Source: JAAZPT01 sp034180455
GTDB taxonomy: Bacteria > Bacillota > Clostridia > Christensenellales > Aristaeellaceae
Assembly: GCA_034180455.1 (NCBI GenBank)
Contig: JAXFOG010000027.1
Location: 1-16,237, forward strand
Direction: 5' to 3'
DNA length: 16,237 nucleotides
This document shows, in pieces, positions 1 through 7,135 of the stretch. Under the pieces are notes generated by a model. That model saw only the letters and a list, made by a program, of their open reading frames with translations, searched no databases and was not told the DNA's origin. Position 1 is the stretch's first letter; each line of letters opens with the position of its first letter. A program made the position numbers and the translations under genes.

Positions 1-2
1 TT

Positions 3-71
3 TCTGAAGATTTCCTTATGAAATAAAAACGCCATGAAAATAATGATATAGAAATTTTAGAGAGAAAGTTA
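3..71 (+). other. In-frame upstream coding remnant of the GerMN gene, with TAA at 24-26
   Basis: Read in the same frame as the 72-560 gene, this stretch gives SEDFLMK, a TAA stop, then KRHENNDIEILERKL, running straight into MLNAIVLSITD. The pattern S-x-x-F, a charged linker and then an aliphatic helix is what precedes the last helix of a GerMN domain. The neighbouring lipoprotein shows the equivalent NFSKAV, followed by IFVYSIVNTL. Both other frames are also closed by position 21. A nonsense change in one codon is the simplest explanation; a sequencing error is the alternative. Confidence 0.4.
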
Positions 72-560
72 ATGCTTAATGCAATTGTGCTGAGTATTAC
101 CGATAACTTCTCGTATATGGGAGTTCAGATCTTTATTAAGCCTGATGATGAAAAACTAGAGGCATACAGACTAAATAATAGTTTTCTACTTCAAGACAAC
201 ACATTGCCTATGTTGGCATTGATAAGGGACGACAGTTTTATTGCAAATCATATAAATGTTTGCTCATGCTTTCTTGATGCATGGCAAAAACGAGACATAG
301 ATTTAATGAATTTATTCATAGATAAACCTATAGGCAATGAAGAACTTGCAAATATGATTGCAAATAAAGACATTTCAGACTTTAGCGTTTCATCAGGAAA
401 TGTATATAATGATGATAAAAATGCAACTGTTTCAGTTAGGATAGACATAGCAAATAGTGTAGAATATATTGTTTTCCCTTTTAAGCTAGTAAAAGATGGA
501 ACAGTGTGGAAAGCAGATTATGAAAACTTTAAGCTTTTGTTAAGTTATATAGGTGTATAA
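72..560 (+). CDS. GerMN-domain protein, C-terminal part (probably interrupted gene)
   Basis: This 162-residue frame begins in the middle of a GerMN (sporulation/germination) domain. Residues 1-22 match the last helix and strand of that fold, seen as NAIVLSITDNF followed by GVQIFI. No signal peptide or membrane segment precedes it, although GerM proteins are normally lipoproteins. The frame is open back to a TAA at 24-26, and the codons on both sides of that TAA also read like GerMN sequence, so this is probably the downstream part of a longer gene that enters from the left edge. Residues 59-160 form a separate domain (CSCFLDAWQKRDIDLM to the C-terminus) resembling small wall-side accessory domains; I do not recognise its family. 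The ATG at 72 has only a weak upstream purine stretch (GAGAAAG). The stop abuts the next lipoprotein start. It may be a pseudogene remnant, or it may be expressed by internal initiation. Confidence 0.55.
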   Translation: MLNAIVLSITDNFSYMGVQIFIKPDDEKLEAYRLNNSFLLQDNTLPMLALIRDDSFIANHINVCSCFLDAWQKRDIDLMNLFIDKPIGNEELANMIANKDISDFSVSSGNVYNDDKNATVSVRIDIANSVEYIVFPFKLVKDGTVWKADYENFKLLLSYIGV

Positions 561-2102
561 ATGAATAAAAATATATTTAAACTCTTAGCTATTGTCTGTT
601 GCTGTGTATTTACGCTTAGTTCATGCACATATTTGCCAAAGACTAGTGAAGATAATTCTGTAGATATGCCAGAACCAAAGTTAAAATATGATGTACCAAT
701 AGGCGATTCAGAATCAAAATATACATATACAGCAAACATTTATCTACCAGATAAATTTACATATAAGCTAAATAAAAAAGCAACAGAAATAAGCCTAAGC
801 TTAAGCGACAAAATATATGAGGAAATAGTTGAGTATGTGCTCGACTATAAAGAGGATGAAGTATATGCTTCTCCAACATATAATGTAAAAATAGGTCTAT
901 ATGGAGAAACTCCCGTATGCATATATAAAAATCATGCTATAGTAAACCTTACTGCAAATGCTCTGTCATTGGATAGAGAGCAATTTTATCTCTTAGCTAC
1001 ATGCATTTCAGAAACGCTTGTTGATTTTGCTAATATTAAATCAGTTAATGTTCTTGTAGCAGATAGAGCAGTATCCATGAATTTGCTAAGCAATATTCCT
1101 ATATCGGCATTGGAAAAACAGACAAGTAATGCTCCTTATGCTGATTATATTAGACTTATTGAAACTAGAGACGGACTGAATAGGGGATTGAAGGCTATAG
1201 AAATTCCTACTAGCCTATATTTTCCTACAAACCTAGGCGAAGGTATACTTGCAGAATCCAGAACAATCAGCTTTACGGATAGCGATCCTAGTTACATGAT
1301 TACTCAACTACTAAGAGAGCTAAGCAAAGGCTCTAGACTATATGCTAATAATATTTCTATTCCTAATTTTGTTGATCTATTAAGTGTAGCTCCCGAGATA
1401 AGTGAAACAAACGAGGGTGGAAATATGTTAACCCTAAAGTTTAAATCTGTATTGGAAGATGTTCTCTCAAATTCAAAGCTTAATATAAATACTGCTCTAG
1501 CAATGATAAGCTATACGATTACAAGCTTTTATCCAGATACCGCTGGTGTAAAGATATATATAGGAGATAGGCTCGTAGATCAGCTTTTACCAGATAGTAT
1601 AAATTACGAAGAAAGCCTTATCTCTGCTGGAATATTTACAAGAAAGAATATGGCCAAATATCTTTTGAAACAGACAGAACTATATTTTTCTGATATTAGT
1701 GGTGAAAAGCTTTTGCCAGTAATTAGAAATACACTGTTTAAGAATAGGATAAATGTTAGAAATAATATTATCGAGCTATCAAAAGGCCCAGCAGAAATGG
1801 ACTATATTATTCAAGCTATTATGCCAAGTATGCCCTTTGAAATAAAGGATAGCGATATACTTGGAAATTCATTACAGGACAATACTATAATAATTAATTT
1901 TAGCAAAGCTGTGCATGAAAACATAAAAACTCTTAACGCAAAAGAAGAAAGAATTTTTGTATATTCCATAGTGAATACTCTATGCACATGGGAACAAATA
2001 AAAGCAGTACAATTCCTTTTTGAAGGAAAGACCTTAGACTATATAGCGGGTGAGCTGTACTGGGCAACTGAATTTTATCCAAACTATAAAATAACTTATT
2101 AG
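561..2102 (+). CDS. Lipoprotein with three GerMN-like domains
   Basis: Residues 1-22 form a lipoprotein signal: KNIFK, a hydrophobic core, then lipobox L-S-S-C with the lipidated Cys at 22. The mature protein should be anchored on the outer face of the cytoplasmic membrane. I see three GerMN-like units. Unit 1 spans about 58-175 (GETPVCIYKNHAIVNL, then SVNVLV). Unit 2 spans about 218-345 (opening LYFPT, ending GVKIYIGDRL). Unit 3 spans about 374-495 (opening LYFSD, then ELSKGP, IINFSKAV, SIVNTL, VQFLFEGK). Unit 3 is the best match to the family. B. subtilis GerM is a sporulation and germination lipoprotein that acts at the engulfing forespore membrane with two such repeats; three in one chain is less usual. 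The start follows the previous stop directly, with AGGTG as ribosome binding site. A role in spore formation or envelope assembly is inference from the family. Confidence 0.75.
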   Translation: MNKNIFKLLAIVCCCVFTLSSCTYLPKTSEDNSVDMPEPKLKYDVPIGDSESKYTYTANIYLPDKFTYKLNKKATEISLSLSDKIYEEIVEYVLDYKEDEVYASPTYNVKIGLYGETPVCIYKNHAIVNLTANALSLDREQFYLLATCISETLVDFANIKSVNVLVADRAVSMNLLSNIPISALEKQTSNAPYADYIRLIETRDGLNRGLKAIEIPTSLYFPTNLGEGILAESRTISFTDSDPSYMITQLLRELSKGSRLYANNISIPNFVDLLSVAPEISETNEGGNMLTLKFKSVLEDVLSNSKLNINTALAMISYTITSFYPDTAGVKIYIGDRLVDQLLPDSINYEESLISAGIFTRKNMAKYLLKQTELYFSDISGEKLLPVIRNTLFKNRINVRNNIIELSKGPAEMDYIIQAIMPSMPFEIKDSDILGNSLQDNTIIINFSKAVHENIKTLNAKEERIFVYSIVNTLCTWEQIKAVQFLFEGKTLDYIAGELYWATEFYPNYKITY

Positions 2103-2110
2103 GAGGAAAC

Positions 2111-2707
2111 ATGCAGCATTTTTATGCATATATTTCAAGATTAAAATTAATAAAGCGTTGGGGATTGATGCGCAATACACAAAGTGAAAATGATTCGGAG
2201 CACTCATTACAGGTAGCGTTTATTGCCCATGGACTGGCAGTCATTTCAAAGTATAAATATCATAAAGATGTTAATCTTGAAAAAGTAGTTGTACTAGCTT
2301 GCTATCATGATGTTAGTGAAGTAATTACTGGTGACCTGCCTACGCCTATAAAATATTATAATTCAAATATCAAAAACAGCTATAAAGATCTGGAAAGAAC
2401 TGCAAGTATGCAGCTTCTTAATATGCTTAAACCCGAATATAGAGATGAATATAGCTCGTATCTTTTGCCAGATAAAAATACCCTAGAATATAAGCTAGTA
2501 AAAGCTGCCGATAAAATTTGCGCATATATAAAATGCGTTGAAGAAGTTGAGGCAGGCAACAAAGAATTTGAAAAAGCAAAAAGCTCCATATTCTCAGCGA
2601 TCAAAGCCTTGAATATGGAGGAAATTGATGATTTTATGCAGGAAAGTATGCCAAGCTTCTCTATGTCTCTTGATGAAATCTCAAAAGATATCGAAAACCC
2701 TATTTAA
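2111..2707 (+). CDS. yfbR: YfbR-type 5'-deoxynucleotidase (HD domain)
   Basis: This is an HD-domain phosphohydrolase that removes the 5' phosphate from deoxyribonucleoside monophosphates, a salvage and pool-control activity in the cytoplasm. The 198 residues align almost end to end with E. coli YfbR (199 residues) as I remember it. Shared blocks include SRLKLIKRWGLMRN near the N-terminus, SEHSLQVA, YHDVSEVITGDLPTP and LDEIS near the C-terminus. The metal-binding residues of the HD fold are present: H31, H66-D67 and D134. The substrate-site residues R16, W17, E70 and D75 are also kept. A strong AGGAGGAAAC site overlaps the stop of the lipoprotein gene 8 bases upstream, so the two are probably cotranscribed. 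The last 8 bases overlap the convergent gene on the other strand, with no terminator visible between them. Confidence 0.9.
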   Translation: MQHFYAYISRLKLIKRWGLMRNTQSENDSEHSLQVAFIAHGLAVISKYKYHKDVNLEKVVVLACYHDVSEVITGDLPTPIKYYNSNIKNSYKDLERTASMQLLNMLKPEYRDEYSSYLLPDKNTLEYKLVKAADKICAYIKCVEEVEAGNKEFEKAKSSIFSAIKALNMEEIDDFMQESMPSFSMSLDEISKDIENPI

Positions 2708-3176
2708 ATGTATAATTTAAGCTAAATGGAATTCCCCATACATAGTAGCTTACAACAAACTCTCTTATTCCCATTGTTGTTTTTTTGCTGAGCAGGTTCG
2801 CCTTTAGCTCAGCTTTTTCATTACGCTTAATTATTGGTAGCACATTGGTCAAAGATTGATATACATCGCCATTCTTTGGCACCACTTGTAGCTCTAGGCT
2901 CTCTGCATCTACGAGAAGATTATTTTCAAGTTGCATTGTGTATTCTATATAGTAATAGTCATTTCCATTATTTAGTTCATTAGTAAATACTCTTCCCGTT
3001 TTTGTGCCGTTTGTTAGATCTTCTCTATCTGCAAAGAATTTGTCACTCATATTTCTAGCTTCTATGGACTTTACACTAACAGATATAACTTCAAGATTAG
3101 TATTAAGATACATATATATTCCATATCCCATAGTAGCAAGTGTTACAAGTACAAGTAAAAGAGCTATATATTTCAT
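2700..3176 (-). CDS. Small membrane-anchored extracytoplasmic protein of unknown function, third gene of the ZorAB-like module
   Basis: I do not recognise this 158-residue protein. Residues 3-25 form one hydrophobic helix (YIALLLVLVTLATMGYGIYMYL). The rest is polar and alternates hydrophobic and polar residues in the manner of a beta-sandwich, for example LEVISVSVKSIEA, YYYIEYTMQLE and LELQVVPKNGD. The likely topology is a short cytoplasmic N-terminus with the domain outside. There are no cysteines and no enzyme motif. The gene starts 11 bases after the ZorB-like gene, with AGGTG as ribosome binding site, so it is the last gene of that operon and a candidate partner or regulator of the motor. 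Its general layout recalls FxLYD- or LEA14-like sandwich domains, but that is a guess. Confidence 0.7.
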   Translation of the reverse strand: MKYIALLLVLVTLATMGYGIYMYLNTNLEVISVSVKSIEARNMSDKFFADREDLTNGTKTGRVFTNELNNGNDYYYIEYTMQLENNLLVDAESLELQVVPKNGDVYQSLTNVLPIIKRNEKAELKANLLSKKTTMGIREFVVSYYVWGIPFSLNYTFK

Positions 3177-3187
3177 TTTTCACCTAA

Positions 3188-4288
3188 CTAATAAGATTTT
3201 AATATTTCGTTTATTTCATTTATCATTTCGCTGTCTTTCAGCCTAAATTTAAATTCTACTCTTCTTGATTTTTCCAGATTTATACTACCGTCTGGATTAA
3301 ATATTGGATTAGAAAAGCTTCTTCCCTTTGCAGTTAGAATTGATTGCAAGGTTTTTAATTCATTATCGCTTAACTTGCTTTGTTTGAAACAAAACTTAGC
3401 AACTGCTAGGGCTCTATCCTGACTTAATTCTAAGTTCTTCATGTATTCCCCAACGGTGTCCGTATGCCCTTCTATTATTATCTCAGCCAAATAGTCTTTA
3501 TACTTGTCTTGTAAAAGAACAGAAAAATAAACTGGCAAAAATTTATTTAAAAGCTCTGCTCCACTATCTTTAATTTTATATTTACCTGTATCAAAGAATA
3601 TAGCACTTTCCAAAACAATATCACCAGTAGTGCTGTCGACACTTGCCTTAAGATTGTTTTGAGTAAGAGCCTTGCTTAGATCTTGTATAATACTTGTTTT
3701 TATTCCTACAAGACTATCAATTCTTTGCTGCTGGGATTGAAGCTGTGCTTCTTGATTAGCGAGTTTGTTTTTTGCAATTTCATAATCAGCTTCTCTGGCC
3801 TTTAGATCATTTTGAGCAATACTAAGTTTATCTTGAGCAGATTTTAATTGTTTGTCTTTTTCGTTAAGCTCTGCAGTTTTATCGTTTATCAATTTTTGCT
3901 GGGATTGAAGCTGTACGCTTTGATCATTCAAAGCGTTTTCTTGCTCAGCAAGCTTTGCACTTTGTTCGTCAAGCTTAGATTGTGCTGAAGCAATTTCGCT
4001 TTCCTTGTCTTTTAATTCTGAAGATTGTTCATCAAGCAAGCTCTTTTGCCTTGCTATAGCATCTTCTTGATCTTTTAACATGCTGGATTGTTTGGCAAGC
4101 ATGTTCTCTTTCTCAAGAATTTCATTAGATTTAACATCTACCATAATATAGTATTGATAAACGCTGTATATCAAAACCATAACAAATATTAGCAATAGTG
4201 CAGCCATCATATCGCTGTAACTTATCCATGATGCACCATAGTCATTATTGCCTTGCCTTCTGCGACGGCGATCATTTCTATGCATCAT
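3188..4288 (-). CDS. ZorB-like MotB/OmpA-family motor protein with long coiled-coil stalk
   Basis: The protein has the MotB/TolR/ZorB order. First comes a basic cytoplasmic N-terminus (HRNDRRRRR), then SWISYSDMMAALLLIF leading into a single membrane helix at about 25-49. D26 occupies the place of the proton-carrying Asp of MotB. A coiled coil of about 140 residues (53-193) rich in E, Q, K, S and L follows, then an OmpA-like peptidoglycan-binding domain (about 225-352) with GHTD, LSQDRA and SRRVEF. Typical ZorB proteins lack so long a stalk. A GTG at 4297 is also in frame, but AGGG lies directly against it. The same AGGG is 8 bases from the ATG at 4288, so I chose the ATG (366 residues). The start overlaps the end of the ZorA-like gene by 11 bases, which suggests translational coupling. 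It should form the rod of a 5:2 ion-driven motor together with that protein. Confidence 0.85.
   Translation of the reverse strand: MMHRNDRRRRRQGNNDYGASWISYSDMMAALLLIFVMVLIYSVYQYYIMVDVKSNEILEKENMLAKQSSMLKDQEDAIARQKSLLDEQSSELKDKESEIASAQSKLDEQSAKLAEQENALNDQSVQLQSQQKLINDKTAELNEKDKQLKSAQDKLSIAQNDLKAREADYEIAKNKLANQEAQLQSQQQRIDSLVGIKTSIIQDLSKALTQNNLKASVDSTTGDIVLESAIFFDTGKYKIKDSGAELLNKFLPVYFSVLLQDKYKDYLAEIIIEGHTDTVGEYMKNLELSQDRALAVAKFCFKQSKLSDNELKTLQSILTAKGRSFSNPIFNPDGSINLEKSRRVEFKFRLKDSEMINEINEILKSY
3729..3914 (-). repeat. Short direct repeat inside the coiled-coil region
   Basis: The 18-base string TGCTGGGATTGAAGCTGT occurs at 3729-3746 and again at 3897-3914. Both copies encode the Q-L-Q-S-Q-Q segment of the stalk in the same reading frame, 56 codons apart, which is eight heptads. 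This points to growth of the coiled coil by internal duplication. Confidence 0.6.
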
Positions 4289-5693
4289 TTTTATCACCCT
4301 GTATTATTTCAGTTAGCTTGTTAAAGTTACTACTAAATGATTCCATGGTGTTTTTTAATTCTTTAGAAATTTTATCTGCAGAAATTACATAGTTATTTAC
4401 AATTTTTTGCATACTTTCTTCTGCTTCTTTTGCTACAACTTTTATGTTTTCTGAGTAATCTTTGTTTCCGTCTGCAATTGATCTTGTCAGTTCTTCACTT
4501 TTTGTAATGTATTGTTTGTAATCTTTTTGTAGAAGATTTCTATATTCTTTCAAATTTTTTAAGAACTCGTTTTGACTAACTGTGCTGCTCTTTATAGTTT
4601 CCAGTGTCTCAATGATTGAATTCTTAAAGCTATCATCTGCTGTGCCTATTGCATTACGCTCTTTAACAATATACTCATCTACAAGAGATATTATGCTATT
4701 GCAGGCTGTGTTTATCTTGATAATGTCCTGACTAATAGAATTTACAGCGTCCATGTTTTTTTGAAGTGAATCAAAACTTAATACATTTGTCTTGTTTACA
4801 ATTGATAAGGTATCTGCAAGAGCTTTAAATTGATTATTAAGTGAAGAATCCATACTGTTTACAAATTTTGTAACTATTTTGTCTATGCCTTCTACCTGAC
4901 TGTTTGTACTTACATTTATAAAGTTATCCATGCTGTTTGCCACAGGAACAAGCGTTTGCATAAGAGAATTTTCTATTGCATCTGTAAGAGTGCTTTTTAA
5001 TTCTTCGTTGCTGTGTTTAAGAATAGCAGTACTATCTTGATTTTGACATATTAGCTGAACTGTAGGGTCAAGGGGTCTTGGCATAGCTAGTTCATAAAAT
5101 GCTTCATCAAAGCTATCAAGGCACTGATATGCATGACCAATTACAATGCGATTTACCATATTAAATGCTAGAGAGCAAGTAACACCTACAATTGATGTTG
5201 TAAAAGCATATTTCATTCCACCAAGAAGAGTGGGGATAGATTCCATAGTTTTTTGAGCATCACTTATATTTAAGTTTTCAAGTCCTTGAGATAGACCAAT
5301 AAATGTACCAAGTATACCAAGAGAAGTGAAAAGAGTAGGGAGCATGTCCCCAAACTGTGCATGACCTGGTATGTATATTATAGAATCTTCGTTAATATAG
5401 TCACTGGCGTTACAAGGTATTCCTCTTATATCAAGATGCTGTGCATTAAGCAAAAATTTTTGCCAGTGAAGTTGTAATGGACGACCCAAAAACTGAGGCT
5501 CCTGCCATACGGGTCTGTTGTTCTTGTTTATTCCACTTTCTAGTCTGCGTACCCCTCTGTTAAGGAGTCTCGAATTATTCAGTACGGGGAATATACATTT
5601 AAATATTCCAAGCACCATAAGTAAAGCTATGGCCCCATAGACTAGTAAATTATATAAATTACCATTTGCAAATGTTAAGATATAGTTAATCAT
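4278..5693 (-). CDS. ZorA-like MotA/TolQ/ExbB-family proton channel protein
   Basis: This is the stator-ring type subunit of an ion-driven motor. Three membrane helices are visible: about 15-38 (LLVYGAIALLMVLGIF), 116-137 (MLPTLFTSLGILGTFIGLSQGL region) and 157-180 (GGMKYAFTTSIVGVTCSLAF). The last two carry the MotA/TolQ/ExbB signature, with small residues lining the helix faces. The segment between helices 1 and 2 and the C-terminal 285 residues should be cytoplasmic. The tail (about 220-471) reads as long helices and coiled coil, as in ZorA of Zorya anti-phage systems, where the tail is thought to transmit a signal into the cell. AAAGGAG sits 7 bases before the ATG. A promoter lies just upstream. 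It is the first gene of the cluster, followed by its ZorB-like partner. Assignment to the ZorA branch rather than MotA or ExbB rests on architecture and neighbour order. No flagellar genes are present. Confidence 0.85.
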   Translation of the reverse strand: MINYILTFANGNLYNLLVYGAIALLMVLGIFKCIFPVLNNSRLLNRGVRRLESGINKNNRPVWQEPQFLGRPLQLHWQKFLLNAQHLDIRGIPCNASDYINEDSIIYIPGHAQFGDMLPTLFTSLGILGTFIGLSQGLENLNISDAQKTMESIPTLLGGMKYAFTTSIVGVTCSLAFNMVNRIVIGHAYQCLDSFDEAFYELAMPRPLDPTVQLICQNQDSTAILKHSNEELKSTLTDAIENSLMQTLVPVANSMDNFINVSTNSQVEGIDKIVTKFVNSMDSSLNNQFKALADTLSIVNKTNVLSFDSLQKNMDAVNSISQDIIKINTACNSIISLVDEYIVKERNAIGTADDSFKNSIIETLETIKSSTVSQNEFLKNLKEYRNLLQKDYKQYITKSEELTRSIADGNKDYSENIKVVAKEAEESMQKIVNNYVISADKISKELKNTMESFSSNFNKLTEIIQGDKNDA

Positions 5694-5713
5694 AGCAAGA
5701 CTCCTTTAAATGC

Positions 5714-5743
5714 ATTATAACAATATTTTAACACAAATGTAAT
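5714..5743 (-). promoter_or_regulatory. Promoter of the ZorAB-like operon
   Basis: Read on the minus strand: ATTACA (5743-5738; 4 of 6 to the -35 consensus), an 18-base spacer, then a perfect TATAAT (5719-5714). The -10 box is 20 bases upstream of the zorA-like start codon, leaving a very short leader that still holds the AAAGGAG site. It lies in the 64-base gap after the secreted-protein gene, where no terminator hairpin is visible, so the motor genes may also receive read-through from prfC-typA. Confidence 0.55.
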
Positions 5744-5757
5744 AAAATTAAAAGATG

Positions 5758-7122
5758 CTATTTAGCTAGCATCATACTTAGCAACCCATTATTATCAACA
5801 AAATCAAAAATATCATTTAATACGCCTGCAGGTGTTTCAACAAGCAAGGGGATAAGCGCTTTCTTTGCATAAACCTTTAGGGCTTCTTTGGGATTTTTAA
5901 TACTTTGATCGTTTACAGAAAAATAATCCTCGTCTGAATATGCTTCTTTATGCAACACACGATTATTTCTATTTTTAATTTTTTCTGTATCTGCAAGCAA
6001 TGAAATTATTTCTTTATCTGTAGAAGGATCAACATAAGAAAACTTTATTTTATATTTATTATCTCCCAAATCCTCAATATTATGTTTAAAGCGCAGATTC
6101 TCTGTTGTACCAAGGCCGTCGCCACTAACGCTAATATTGATGTCTCCAGAAGCTTTTTTACTTATTCCCATTGGCAAATCTGAAGCATTTGCATATAGAC
6201 GCAAATACTCACTTTCATCCATGTTTAGGCTAAGTGTGGCATCTACATTATAATTGTTGTTTGAGTTTTTTTGTAGATTGATATTGCATACATACGCTAT
6301 ACCATTTGGACTTTGGGGCAAGTTTATTTTTATATCAAACTCGTTTTCAGTCTTTGTATACTTTATTATCTCGTAACCAGCGATTTCAAATATTTTTGAG
6401 TTTCCTTGTACACTAATGTGCATATCCTGACCATCAGCAAAAGAAGCAAGATATTCATCTGCAGTTGCAAAATCATAATAAACAATATCCGATATACCAC
6501 TTTCCATGGTTGCAGATCTAAAAAATTGATAACTGATGTAATTTGTATCTAGGAATTGTTTTACATTACTAATATTATCTTGTATATCTGCATATGGAAT
6601 AGTCATATCATGATCTATAGGATCTATATATTTCTTAATAAATTCAGAAAAAGGCTTAAATGCACTATACAATCCGAAAGGATATGTAAGCACTGCAATT
6701 TTTTGAGTAGGAAGATTTAGAAAAAAATAACCTTTAAGCATAAATTCATAATAGTTATTTGCATTAAAATGTAGCCTTTGGTTCAAAGCATCACTGTGTA
6801 CCCAGTAAAATTGCTGATTACCGTTTACATCAAAATCAAGCATAAGCTTGTCGTTTATAAATAGCTTATTATAAGTATTTATTATTTCATCCTTATTAAA
6901 TAGATCAGCATATTGCACAAACCCAGTAAGGCTGAATTTTTCTAAAAATTCTTTCCAATCCTTATAATTTGATGACTCTTGGCTTAATCCATCTTCGTCA
7001 ACTTCCAATCTAGCTTTGTAACTTATATAATCAAATCCGTTCATAGGATGCGCATAGGCAATCTTCACAGAAAATATAAGTACAAGCAATATTGAAACAA
7101 GTATCTTGATGTGTTTTTTCAT
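5758..7122 (-). CDS. Secreted protein of unknown function
   Basis: I do not recognise this 454-residue protein. Residues 1-24 form a classical signal peptide: KKHIK, a hydrophobic core, and an AYA cleavage site before H25. There is no lipobox, no other membrane helix and no sorting signal, so it is probably released or wall-associated. The body mixes an aromatic-rich N-terminal half with a beta-rich C-terminal half (for example VDATLSLNMDESEYLRLYA and KIKFSYVDPSTDKEIISLLA). There are no catalytic motifs and one cysteine in the mature part. A TTG at 7125 is in frame, but GGAG is 6 bases from the ATG at 7122, so the ATG is preferred. The gene starts 13 bases after typA and is the last member of the prfC-typA transcript. 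Immediately downstream come the ZorAB-like genes; a link to that envelope motor is possible but unproven. Confidence 0.75.
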   Translation of the reverse strand: MKKHIKILVSILLVLIFSVKIAYAHPMNGFDYISYKARLEVDEDGLSQESSNYKDWKEFLEKFSLTGFVQYADLFNKDEIINTYNKLFINDKLMLDFDVNGNQQFYWVHSDALNQRLHFNANNYYEFMLKGYFFLNLPTQKIAVLTYPFGLYSAFKPFSEFIKKYIDPIDHDMTIPYADIQDNISNVKQFLDTNYISYQFFRSATMESGISDIVYYDFATADEYLASFADGQDMHISVQGNSKIFEIAGYEIIKYTKTENEFDIKINLPQSPNGIAYVCNINLQKNSNNNYNVDATLSLNMDESEYLRLYANASDLPMGISKKASGDINISVSGDGLGTTENLRFKHNIEDLGDNKYKIKFSYVDPSTDKEIISLLADTEKIKNRNNRVLHKEAYSDEDYFSVNDQSIKNPKEALKVYAKKALIPLLVETPAGVLNDIFDFVDNNGLLSMMLAK

Positions 7123-7135
7123 CAATATCTCCGTA

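Noticed and set aside
24..26. Recoding or readthrough of the TAA in the GerMN gene
   Set aside because: TAA is not used for selenocysteine or pyrrolysine, no special downstream structure is visible, and other genes here end in TAA normally.
2700..5693. A complete Zorya anti-phage system
   Set aside because: Only ZorA-like and ZorB-like proteins are present. No ZorC, no helicase/nuclease ZorD and no ZorE lies within the window, and neighbours are housekeeping genes.
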